A stretch of 64,000 bases of DNA. It comes from Calliopsis andreniformis. Taxonomy: Eukaryota; Arthropoda; Insecta; Hymenoptera; Andrenidae. This document shows positions 53,107 through 64,000 of this stretch, piece by piece. The notes under the pieces are model-generated. The model saw only the letters and a program-made list of their open reading frames with translations, did not search any database and was not told the DNA's origin. The stretch spans positions 1,984,001 to 2,048,000 of the forward strand of contig NW_027480506.1 of the NCBI RefSeq assembly GCF_051401765.1, written 5' to 3'. A program made the position numbers and the translations under genes. Within the stretch, counting starts at the first letter, position 1. Every line of letters begins with the position of its first letter.

Positions 53107-56088
53107 GGTTTGAGGATTGAAGATTGAGTATTGAGGATTGAAGCTTGCGGACTGAGGATTGAGGATTGAAGATTGTGGACTGAGTGTAGAGGGTTGAGTG
53201 ATGATAATTGATGTTTGTGGATTGAGATTTGAAGATTGAAGATTGAGGATTGAGTATTGAAAACTGTGAATTCAGGATATTCTATTGAGTATTGAGAATT
53301 GAGGATTCATGGTTGAGTATTGAGGATTGAAAGTTGAGGGTTGTGTCTTGAATATTGAGGATTGAGAGTTTTGAGATTGAGGATTGAGGTTTGAAGATTG
53401 AGTATTGAAGATGGAAGAATGAGGATTGCGGATTGAGGATTGAGAATTGAGGATTGAGGATTCAGGATTGAAGATTGAGTATTGAGTATTGAAGATTGAG
53501 GATTGAGGATTGAGGATTGAGGATTGAGGATTAAGGATTGAGTATTGAAGATTGAGGATTGGGGATTGAGGATTGACGATTGAGGATTGAGGACTGAGGA
53601 TTGAGGACTGCGGATTGAGGATTGGGGATTGAGGATTGATGTTTGAGGATTGAGGTTTGATTATTGAATATTGTGGATTGAGTATTGAAAAATGAGAATT
53701 CAGGATATTATATTGAGTATTGAGAATTGAGGATTGATGGTTGAGTATTGAGGATTGATGGTTGAGGGTTGTGTGTTGAATATTGAGGATTGAGGATTGG
53801 GGTTTGAGGATTGCGGGTTGAGGATCGAGGACTGAGGATTGAGGATTGAGGATTGAGGATTGAGCATTGAGGATTGAAGATTGAGGACTGGGGATTGAGG
53901 ATTGAAAATTGAGGATTAAGGATTGAGGATTGGGGAGTGAGGATCTAGGACAGGAGATTGATTATTGAGGATTGAAGATTGAGGGTTGAAGATTGAGGAT
54001 CGAGGGTTGAGGATTGAGGATTGAGGATTCAGGATTGAAGATTGAGTATTGAGGATTGAAATTGAGGATTGAGGATTCAGTACGAGGACTGACGGATAAG
54101 GATTGAGGTTTGAGGATTGAGGGTCGAGGTTTGAGGACTGAGGATTGAGGATTGAGGATTGAGGATTGAGGATTGAGGATTGAGAATTGAGAATTGAGGA
54201 TGAGGGCTGAGGTTTGAGGATTGATGTTTGAGGAACGAGGATTGAGGGTTGAGGATTGGGTATTGAGCATTGAAGAATGAGGATTGAGGATTGAGGATTG
54301 AGGATTGAGGATTGAGGATTGAGGACTGAGGATTGAGGACTGAAGATTGAGGATTGGGGATTGAGGATGAGGGCTGAGGGTTGAGGATTGAGGTTTGAGG
54401 ACTGAGGACTGAGGATCGAGGATTGAGAATTGGGGATTGAGGATTGAGGGTTGAGGACTGAGGATTGAGCATTGAGGATTGAGCACTGAGGATTGAAGAT
54501 TGAGGACTGGGGATTGAGGATTGAAGATTGAGGATTGAGGATTGAGGATTGAGGATTGAGAATTGGGAATTGAGGATGAGGACTGAGGGTTGAGGATTGA
54601 GGTTTGAGGAATGAGGATTGAGGATTGAGGTTTGAGGATTGAGGAGGAGGTCTGAGGGTCGAGGATTGTGGTTTGAGGACAGAGGACTGAGGATTGCGGA
54701 TTGAGGATTAAGGATTGAGGACTGAGGATTGAAGATTGAGTATTGATGATTGAAGATTGAGGATTGAGGATTGAGGGTTGAGGATTGAGGACGAGGACTG
54801 ACGGTTGAGGATTGAGGTTTGAGGACTGAGGACTGAGGATTGAGGATTGAGAATTGGGGATTGAGGATTGAGGATTGAGGACTGAGGATTGCGCATTGAG
54901 GATTGAGCACTGAGGATTGAATATTGAGGACTGGGTATTGAGGATTGAAAATTGGGGATTAATGATTGAGCATTATGGATTGAGGATCTAGGATTGGAGA
55001 TTGATTATTGAGGATTGAAGATTGAGGGTTGAAGATTGACAATTGAGGATTGAGGTTTGAGGATTGGGTATTGAGGATTGAAGAATGAGGATTGAAGATT
55101 GAGTATTGAGGATTGACAATTGATTGTTGAAAACTGAGTCCTGAACATTGAGGATTCAGGATTGAGGATTCGGAATTGAGGTTTGAGGACTGAGGATTGA
55201 GATTTGAGGATTGAGGACTGAGGATTGACGCTTGAGGATTGAGGATTGAGGATGGAGGATTGAAGAGAGAGGACAGTGTGTTGAGGATTAAGTATTGTGG
55301 ATTGATGTTTGAGGATTGAGGTTTGATTATTGAGTGTTGTGGATTGAGTATATAACCATGAGAATTCAGGATATTCTATTGAGTATTGAGAATTGAGGAC
55401 TGATGGTTGACGGTTGTGTGTTGAATATTGAGGATTGAGGATTGAGGATTGAGGATTGAGGATTGAGGACTGAGGATTGAAGATTGAGTATTGATGATTG
55501 AAGATTGAGGATTGAGGATTGAGGGTTGAGGATTGAGGACGAGGACTGACGGTTGAGGATAGAGGTTTGAGGATTGGGGGTTGAGTATTGAGGACTGAGG
55601 ATTGAGGATTGAGGATTGAGGAATGAGGATTGAGGATTGAGGATTGAAGATTGAGGATTGAGGATTGAAGAATGAGTATTGAGGATTGAAGTTTGAGGAT
55701 TGAGGATTGAGCATTGAGGATTGAGGATGAGGGCAGAGGGTTGAGGATTGAGGTTTGAGGGCTCGAGGACTGAGGATTGAGGTTTGAGGATTGAGAATTG
55801 AGGATGGAGGATTGAGGATTGATAATTGAGGATTGGGTAATGAGGATTGAAGAATGAGGATTGAGGACTGAGGATTGAGGATTGAAGATTGAGTATTGGG
55901 GATTGAAGATTGAGGATTGAGGATTGAGGATTGTGGATTGAGGATTGTGGGTTGAGGATTGAAGATTGAGTATTGAGGATTGTAGGTTGAGGATTGATTA
56001 TAGAGGATTGAGGATTGAGGGTTGAAGATTGAGGATTTTGGATTGATGATTGACGATTGAGGATTGAGTATTGAGGATTGAGAATTGA
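53107..56088. repeat. Family A unit A5
   Basis: The unit lies between AAGCTT landmarks at 53140 and 56122, 2982 bp apart (426 heptamer lengths). It has the long 556 bp subtype spacing (GAATTC with TTATATT at 53696), TATATAACC with GAATTC at 55362, and CTCGAG at 55762. It is much shorter than A1 or A2 because the sequence passes, near 55.74 kb, straight from the block after TATATAACC to the CTCGAG block. This is another in-register deletion relative to A1. Confidence 0.83.
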
Positions 56089-59000
56089 GGTTTGAGGATT
56101 GAAGATTGAGTATTGAGGATTGAAGCTTGCGGACTGAGGATTGAGGATTGAAGATTGTGGACTGAGTGTTGAGGGTTGAGTGATGATAATTGATGTTTGC
56201 GGATTGAGATTTGAAGATTGAAGATTGAGGATTGAGTATTGAAAACTGTGAATTCAGGATATTCTATTGAGTATTGAGAATTGAGGATTCATGGTTGAGT
56301 ATTGAGGATTGAAAGTTGAGGGTTGTGTCTTGAATATTGAGGATTGAGGGTTTTGAGATTGAGGATTGAGGTTTGAAGATTGAGTATTGAAGATGGAAGA
56401 ATGAGGATTGCGGATTGAGGATTGAGAATTGAGGATTGAGGATTCAGGATTGAAGATTGAGTATTGAGTATTGAAGATTGAGGATTGAGGATTGAGGATT
56501 GAGGATTGAGGATTAAGGATTGAGTATTGAAGATTGAGGATTGGGGATTGAGGATTGACGATTGAGGATTGAGGACTGAGGATTGAGGACTGCGGATTGA
56601 GGATTGGGGATTGAGGATTGATGTTTGAGGATTGAGGTTTGATTATTGAATATTGTGTATTGAGTATTGAAAAATGAGAATTCAGGATATTATATTGAGT
56701 ATTGAGAATTGAGGATTGATGGTTGAGTATTGAGGATTGATGGTTGAGGGTTGTGTGTTGAATATTGAGGATTGAGGATTGGGGTTTGAGGATTGAGGGT
56801 TGAGGATCGAGGACTGAGGATTGAGGATTGAGGATTGAGGATTGAGCATTGAGGATTGAAGATTGAGGACTGGGGATTGAGGATTGAAAATTGAGGATTA
56901 AGGATTGAGGATTGGGGAGTGAGGATCTAGGACAGGAGATTGATTATTGAGGATTGAAGATTGAGGGTTGAAGATTGAGGATCGAGGGTTGAGGATTGAG
57001 GATTGAGGATTCAGGATTGAAGATTGAGTATTGAGGATTGAAATTGAGGATTGAGGATTCAGTACGAGGACTGACGGATAAGGATTGAGGTTTGAGGATT
57101 GAGGGTCGAGGTTTGAGGACTGAGGATTGAGGATTGAGGATTGAGGATTGAGGATTGAGGATTGAGAATTGAGAATTGAGGATGAGGGCTGAGGTTTGAG
57201 GATTGATGTTTGAGGAACGAGGATTGAGGATTGAGGATTGGGTATTGAGCATTGAAGAATGAGGATTGAGGATTGAGGATTGAGGATTGAGGATTGAGGA
57301 CTGAGGATTGAGGACTGAAGATTGAGGATTGGGGATTGAGGATGAGGGCTGAGGGTTGAGGATTGAGGTTTGAGGACTGAGGACTGAGGATCGAGGATTG
57401 AGAATTGGGGATTGAGGATTGAGGGTTGAGGACTGAGGATTGAGCATTGAGGATTGAGCACTGAGGATTGAAGATTGAGGACTGGGGATTGAGGATTGAA
57501 GATTGAGGATTGAGGATTGAGGATTGAGGATTGAGAATTGGGAATTGAGGATGAGGACTGAGGGTTGAGGATTGAGGTTTGAGGAATGAGGATTGAGGAT
57601 TGAGGTTTGAGGATTGAGGAGGAGGTCTGAGGGTCGAGGATTGTGGTTTGAGGACAGAGGACTGAGTATTGCGGATTGAGGATTAAGGATTGAGGACTGA
57701 GGATTGAAGATTGAGTATTGATGATTGAAGATTGAGGATTGAGGATTGAGGGTTGAGGATTGAGGACGAGGACTGACGGTTGAGGATTGAGGTTTGAGGA
57801 CTGAGGACTGAGGATTGAGGATTGAGAATTGGGGATTGAGGATTTAGGATTGAGGACTGAGGATTGCGCATTGAGGATTGAGCACTGAGGATTGAATATT
57901 GAGGACTGGGTATTGAGGATTGAAAATTGGGGATTAATGATTGAGCATTATGGATTGAGGATCTAGGATTGGAGATTGATTATTGAGGATTGAAGATTGA
58001 GGGTTGAAGATTGACAATTGAGGATTGAGGTTTGAGGATTGGGTATTGAGGATTGAAGAATGAGGATTGAAGATTGAGTATTGAGGATTGACAATTGATT
58101 GTTGAAAACTGAGTCCTGAACATTGAGGATTCAGGATTGAGGATTCGGAATTGAGGTTTGAGGACTGAGGATTGAGATTTGAGGATTGAGGACTGAGGAT
58201 TGACGCTTGAGGATTGAGGATTGAGGATGGAGGATTGAAGAGAGAGGACAGTGTGTTGAGGATTAAGTATTGTGGATTGATGTTTGAGGATTGAGGTTTG
58301 ATTATTGAGTGTTGTGGATTGAGTATATAACCATGAGAATTCAGGATATTCTATTGAGTATTGAGAATTGAGGACTGATGGTTGACGGTTGTGTGTTGAA
58401 TATTGAGGATTGAGGATTGAGGATTGAGGATTGAGGACTGAGGATTGAAGATTGAGTATTGATGATTGAAGATTCAGGATTGAGGATTGAGGGTTGAGGA
58501 TTGAGGACGATGACTGACGGTTGAGGATAGAGGTTTGAGGATTGGGGGTTGAGTATTGAGGACTGAGGATTGAGGATTGAGGATTGAGGAATGAGGATTG
58601 AGGATTGAGGATTGAAGATTGAGGATTGAGGATTGAAGAATGAGTATTGAGGATTGAAGTTTGAGGATTGAGGATTGAGCATTGAGGATTGAGGATGAGG
58701 GCAGAGGGTTGAGGATTGAGGTTTGAGGACTGAGGACTGAGGATTGAGGATTGAGAATTGGTTATTGAGGATTGAGGACTGAGGATTGAGCATTGAGGAT
58801 TGAGCATAGAGTATTGAGGATTGAAGAATGAGTATTGAGGATTGAAGTTTGAGGATTGAGGATTGAGCATTGAGGATTGAGGATGAGGGCTGAGGGTTGG
58901 GGATTGAGGTTTGAGGTCTGAGGACTGAGGATTGAGGTCTGAGAATTGGGGATTGAGGATTGAGGATTGAGCATTGAGGATTGAGGATGAGGGCAGAGGG

Positions 59001-60620
59001 TTGAGGATTGAGGTTTGAGGACTGAGGACTGAGGATTGAGGGTTGCGAATTGGTGATTGAGGGTTGAGGACTGAGGATTGAGCATTGAGGATTGAGCATT
59101 GAGGATTGAGGATTGAAGAATGAGTATTGAGGATTGAAGTTTGAGGATTGAGGATTGAGCATTGAGGATTGAGGATGAGGGCTGAGGGTTGGGGATTGAG
59201 GTTTGAGGACTGAGGACTGAGGATTGAGGTTTGAGAATTAGGGATTGAGGATTGAGGATTGAGGACTGAGGATTGAGCATTGAAGATTGAGCATTGAGGA
59301 TTGAAGATTGAGTACTGGGGATTGAGGATTGAAAATTGAGGGTTAATGATTGAGCATTGGGGATTGAGGATTTAGGATTGGAGATTGATTATTGAGGATT
59401 GAAGATTGAGGATTGAGGATTGAGGATTGAGGATTGAGAATTGAGAATTGAGGATGAGGACTGAGGGTTGAGGGTTGAGGTTTGTGGAATGAGGATTGAG
59501 GATTGCGCATTGAGGATTGAGGATTGAGGATTGAGGATGAGGACTGAGGGTTGAGGGTTGAGGTTTGTGGAATGAGGATTGAGGATTGCGCATTGAGGAT
59601 TGAGGATTGAGGATTGAGGATTGTGGATTGAAGATTGAGTATTGAGGATTGAAGATTGAGGATTGAAGATTGAGGATTGAGGATTGAGGATTGAACATTC
59701 AGTATTGGGGATTGAGGATTGACGATTGAGGATTGAGGATTGAGGATTGAGGATGAGGGCTGAGGGTTGTGGATTGAGGTTTGAGTATTGAATCCTGAGA
59801 ATTCAGGATATTCTATTGAGTATTGAGAATTGACGATTGATGGTTGAGTATTGAGGATTGAGGATTGAGGATTGAGGATTGAGGATTGAGGATTGAGGAT
59901 TGAGAATTGAGAATTGAGGATGAGGACTGAGGGTTGATGGTTGAGGTTTGAGGAATGAGGATTGAGGATTGCGGATTGAGGATTGAGGATTGAGGATTGA
60001 GGATTGTGGATTGAAGATTGAGTATTGAGGATTGAAGATTGAGGATTGAAGATTGAGGATTGAGGATTGAGGATTGAACATTCAGTATTGGGGATTGAGG
60101 ATTGACGATTGAGGATTGAGGATTGAGAATTGAGGATGAGGGCTGAGGTTTGAGGATTGATGTTTGAGGAACGAGGATTGAGGATTGAGGATTGGGTATT
60201 GAGCATTGAAGAATGAGAATTGAGGATTGAGGATTGAGGATTGAGTATTGAGGACTGAGGATTGAGGACTGAAGATTGAGGATTGGGGATTGAGGATGAG
60301 GGCTGAGGGTTGAGGATTGAGGTTTGAGGACTGAGGACTGAGGATTGACGATTGAGAATTGGGGATTGAGGATTGAGTGTTGAGGACTGAGGCTTGAGGA
60401 TTGAGGATTGAGGATTGAGGACTGAGGATTGAAGACTGAGTATTGATGATTGAAGATTGAGGATTGAGGATTGAGGGTTGAGGATTGAGGACGAGGACTG
60501 ACGGTTAAGGATTGATGTTTGAGGAGTGAGAATTGAGTATTGAGGACTGAGGATTGAGGATTGAGGATTGAGGATTGAGGATTGAGGATTGAGGAATGAG
60601 GATTGAGGATTGAGGATTGA
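56089..60620. repeat. Family A unit A6
   Basis: AAGCTT is at 56122, GAATTC with TTATATT at 56678 (long subtype, 556 bp), TATATAACC with GAATTC at 58337, and GAATCCTGAGAATTC at 59799. The 296-residue minus-strand reading at 57980-58870 is identical to that at 1592-2482 in A1, 56 kb away, while the nearer A2 copy (6926-7816) differs at two residues. The closing GACGGTTAAGG block near 60503 matches the one ending A3 near 14294. Confidence 0.82.
59450..59615. repeat. 83-bp tandem duplication inside A6
   Basis: A segment beginning GAGGATGAGGACTGAGGG starts at 59450 and again at 59533. The spacing of 83 bp equals 12 units of which one is a hexamer (GAGGAT). The equivalent places in A1, A2 and A3 have a single copy, so this is a recent local duplication. 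Confidence 0.85.
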
Positions 60621-63600
60621 GGATTGAGGTTTGAGGAATGAGGATTGAGGATTGTGGATTGAGGATTGAGGATTGAGGATTGAGTATTGAATATTGAGGA
60701 TTGAAGGTTGAGGATTGAGGATTGAGGATGAGGGCTGAGGGTTGAGGATTGAGGTTTGAGGGCTCGAGGACTGAGGATTGAGGATTGAGGATTGAGGATT
60801 GAGAATTGAGGATGGAGGATTTAGGATTGGCTATTGAGGATTAGGGATTGAGGATTGACGATTGAGGATTGAGGACTGAGGATTGAGTACTGAAGATTGA
60901 GGATTGGGGATTGATGATTGAGGATTGAGGATTAAAGATTGAGGACTGGGGATTGAGGATTGAAAATTGAGGATTAAGGATTGAGGATTGGGGATTGAGG
61001 ATCTAGGATTGGAAGTTGATTATTGAGGATTGAAGATTGAGGGTTGAAGATTGACAATTGAGGATTGAGGATTGAGGATTGGGTATTGAGGATTGAAGAA
61101 TGAGGATTGAGGATTGAGGATTGAGGGTTGAGGATTGAAGATTGAGTATTGAGGATTGAAGATTGAGGATTGAGGATTGAGTACGAGGACTGACGGATGA
61201 GGATTGAGGTTTGAGGATTGAGGGTCGAGGTTTGAGGACTGAGGATTGAGGATTGAGGATTGAGGATTTAGGATTGAGGATTGAGAATTGAGAATTGAGG
61301 GTGAGGGCTGAGGTTTGAGGATTGATGTTTGAGGAACGAGGATTGAGGATTGAGGATTGGGTATTGAGCATTGAAGAATGAGGATTGAGGATTGAGGATT
61401 GAGGATTGATGATTGAGGACTGAGGATTGAGGACTGAAGATTGAGGATTGGGGATTGAGGATGAGGGCTGAGGGTTGAGGATTGAGGTTTGAGGACTGAG
61501 GACTGAGGATTGAGGATTGAGAATTGGGGATTGAGGATTGAGGGTTGAGGACTGAGGATTGAGCATTGAGGATTGAGCATTGAGGATTGAAGAATGAGGA
61601 CTGGGGATAGAGGATTGAATATTGAGGATTAAGGATAGAGTATTGGGGATTGAGGATCTAGGATACGAGATTGATTATTGAGGATTGAATATTGAGGATT
61701 GAGCATTGAGGATTGAAGAATGAGGACTGGGGATAGAGGATTGAATATTGAGGATTAAGGATAGAGTATTGGGGATTGAGGATCTAGGATACGAGATTGA
61801 TTATTGAGGATTGAATATTGAGGATTGAGGATTGAGGATTGAGAATTGAGAATTGAGGATGAGGACTGAGGGTTGAGGATGGAGGTTTGTGGAATGAGGA
61901 TTGAGGATTGAGGATTGAGGATTGAGGGTTGAGGATTGAGGATCTAGGATACGAGATTGATTATTGAAGATTGAGTATTGAGGATTGAAGGTCGAGGATT
62001 GAGGATTGAGCATTGAGGATTGAAGATTGAGGATTGGGGACTGAGTATTGAGGATTGAGTCATGAGAATTGATGTTTGCCGATATGGATTTGAAGATTAC
62101 AGATTGAGTATTGAGTATTGAAAACTGCGACCTAACGATATTCTATTGAGGATTGAGGATTGACAACTGATTGTTGAGGACTCAGGGCTGAAGATTGAGG
62201 ATTCAGGATTGAGGATACAGGATTGAGCATTGAGGACAAAGGATTGAGGATTGAGGGTTGAGGGTTGAGGATTGAAGATTGAGGATAGGGTATTGCAGAT
62301 TGAGTATTGAGGATTGAAGATTGAGGATTAAAGATTGAGGATTGAGGATTGAGGATTGAGGATTGAGGATTGAAGATTGGGGATTGAAGATCTAGGATTG
62401 GAGATTGATTATTGACGACTGAAGATTGTGGATAGAGGATTGAGGATTGAGAGTTGAGGATTGAGGATGAGGACTGAGGGCTGAGGATTGAGGTTTCAGA
62501 AACGAGGGTTGCGGATTGAGGATTGAGGACTAAGAATTGACGATTGAGCATTGAAGATTGAGGATTTGTGACTGAGGATTGAGGATTGAGTATTGAGGAT
62601 TGAGGATTGAGGATTGAGGGTTCAGGATTGAGGACGAGGACTGACAGTTGAGGACTGAGGTTTGAGGATTGAGGATTGAGGATTGAGGACTGAGGATTGA
62701 GGATTGAGGATTGAAGATTGAGGATTGAAGATTTAGGATTGGGTATTGAGGATTCAACAACTAGGATTGAGGATTGACGATTGAGGATTGAGGATTGAGG
62801 ATTGAGGATTGAGGGTTGAAGAATGAGGATTGCGGATTGAGGATTGAGGTTTGAGGACTGAGGACTGAGGATTGAGGATCGAGAATTTGGGATTGAGGAT
62901 TGAGGATTGAGGACTGAGGATTGAGCATTGAGGATTGAATATTGAGGACTGGGGATTGAGGATTGAAAGTTGAGGATTAATGATTGAGCATTGGGGATTG
63001 AGGATCTAGGATTGGAGATTGATTATTGAGGATTGAAGATTGAGGATTGATGATTGAGGATTGAGGATTGAGAATTGAGGATTGAGGATGAGGGCTGAGG
63101 GTTGAGGATAGAGGTTTGAGGACTGAGGACTGAGGATTGAAGAATGAGGATAGCGGATTGAGGGCTGAGGATTGAGGATTGGGGATTGAAGATTGAGTAT
63201 TGAGGATTGAGAATTGAGGATTGAGGATTGAGGATTGAAGATTGAGGTTTGGGTATTGAGGATTGAAGAATGAGGATTGAGGATTGAGGATTGAGAATTG
63301 AGGGTTGCAGATTGAGTATTGAGGATTGAAGGTTGAGGATTGAGTATTTAGGATTGAGGGTTGAGGATTGAAGATTGAGAATTGGGGACTGAGTGTTGAG
63401 GGTTGAGTGATGAGAATTGATGTTTGTGGATAGACATTTGAAGATTGCAGATTGTGTATTGAGTATTGATAACTCTGAATTGAGGATATTCTATTGAGGA
63501 TTGAGGATTAACGACTGATTGTTGAGGACTGAGGGCTGAAGATTGAGGATTCGGGACTGAGGATTCAGGATTGTGGTTTGAGGACCGAGGATTGAGGATT

Positions 63601-64000
63601 GAGGATTGAGGACTGAGGATTGAAGATTCAGGATTCGGTATTGAGGATTGAACATTGAGGATTGAGGATTGAGGATTGAGGATTGAGGTTTGAGGATTGA
63701 AGATTGAATATTGACGATTGAAGATTGAGGATTGGGGATTAAGTGTTGTGGATTGAGGACGAGGTCTGAGGGTTGAGTATTGATGTTTGATGTCTGAGGA
63801 TTCAGGATTGAGGATTCAGAATTGAGGTTTGAGGACTGAGGATTGAGGATTGAGGATTGAAGATTGAGTATTGAGGATTGAAGATTGAGGATTGAGGATT
63901 GAGGATTGAGGATTGAGGATGAGGGCTGAGGGATGAGGATTGAAGATTGAGTATTCAGGATTGGAGATTGACGATTGAGGATTGAGGATTGGGTATTGAG
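60621..64000. repeat. Diverged tail region
   Basis: Still heptamer array, but less regular. It has one CTCGAG block (60763) that is not followed by the AAGCTT landmark expected 360 bp later. Its copies of the variant module near 62.05-62.25 kb and 63.40-63.57 kb carry more substitutions than those in families B and C, for example changes around TTCTATT and in the GACAATT position. No close copy of the tail beyond about 62 kb is visible elsewhere in the window. Confidence 0.75.
61589..61840. repeat. 126-bp tandem duplication in the tail
   Basis: A block beginning GAAGAATGAGGACTGGGG starts at 61589 and at 61715, exactly 126 bp (18 heptamers) apart. Both copies contain GGGGATA, GAATATT and a GATACGAGATT marker. 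The second copy ends in GAGGATT heptamers at about 61.82 kb. The length equals that of the family B quartet unit, but the contents differ, so the match in size may be chance. Confidence 0.85.

Larger units (their letters stand above)
1..64000. repeat. Heptanucleotide satellite array, consensus GAGGATT
   Basis: The whole window is head-to-tail copies of GAGGATT and its one- or two-base variants, all in the same orientation. Common variants are GAGGACT, GAAGATT, GAGTATT, GAGAATT, GAGGGTT, GAGGTTT, GAGCATT, GGGGATT, GTGGATT, GATGATT, GACGATT and CAGGATT. Stretches that look unrelated at first, such as those with TTCTATT or TATATAACC, still divide cleanly into sevens. Rare hexamers (GAGGAT before GAGGGCT or GAGGACT, GAGGAC, GGGATT) and a few octamers shift the register. 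The consensus + strand has no cytosine, so the array has extreme strand asymmetry. Every stretch longer than 300 bp holds only this repeat. The ends of the array are not in the window. No host genus can be inferred. Confidence 0.99.

Noticed and set aside
1..64000. CRISPR array
   Set aside because: The repeats are directly adjacent and there are no unique spacers of constant length between conserved repeats. Higher-order copies are themselves tandem.
1..64000. Telomere repeat
   Set aside because: The unit is not TTAGG, TTAGGG or TTTAGGG, and its heterogeneity and higher-order structure differ from telomerase products. Occasional TTAGG strings come from a TAGGATT variant.
1..64000. tRNA, rRNA or other structured RNA gene
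   Set aside because: No cloverleaf, rRNA core or long complementary stems are visible. The strong purine bias of one strand makes stable stems unlikely.
1..64000. Bacterial heptanucleotide repeats such as cyanobacterial STRR sequences
   Set aside because: Those are short runs between genes. A run of 64 kb without any gene does not fit that pattern, though the sequence alone cannot formally exclude a bacterial source.

Overview
The window is one continuous tandem array of a seven-base unit. The + strand consensus is GAGGATT (AATCCTC on the other strand). The array runs from the first base to the last with no unique sequence, so both ends of the window lie inside it. I see no protein gene, RNA gene, mobile element, CRISPR array or promoter that I can defend. 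Long open frames occur on the minus strand only, and the heptamer itself explains them. Its minus strand reads Asn-Pro-Gln-Ser-Ser-Ile-Leu in all three frames, while its plus strand places a TGA in every frame every 21 bases. No gene lets me name the organism. A 64 kb array with nested higher-order repeats is most like eukaryotic satellite DNA, but that is inference from architecture only.

The array is not monotonous. Variant heptamers and rare hexamers occur in fixed orders, which act as barcodes and expose a hierarchy of repeats. Family A occupies about 1-14.4 kb and returns at about 46-61.5 kb. Its units carry HindIII (AAGCTT), XhoI (CTCGAG) and EcoRI (GAATTC) landmarks at fixed spacings; for example CTCGAG lies 360 bp before the AAGCTT landmark in all four places where both can be seen. 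Family C (14.4-20.4 kb) consists of sub-kilobase units, each carrying a module of about 25 heptamers. Family B (20.4-32.4 kb) holds three complete units of 3028, 3741 and 3182 bp plus a truncated fourth. Each contains a 419 bp doublet and a 126 bp quartet. Family D (32.3-46.0 kb) is a 5566 bp tandem duplication joining C/B-like DNA to A-like DNA, and its last 1681 bp were then amplified further. The tail, 60.6-64 kb, is more diverged.

The sequence records how the array grew. Several higher-order period lengths equal exact sums of heptamers minus one base for each hexamer I can see. Copies in B and D translate almost identically, so they are recent, while the order of the 25-heptamer module is shared by all families and is therefore old. 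The structure fits repeated unequal exchange at several scales, always in heptamer register.
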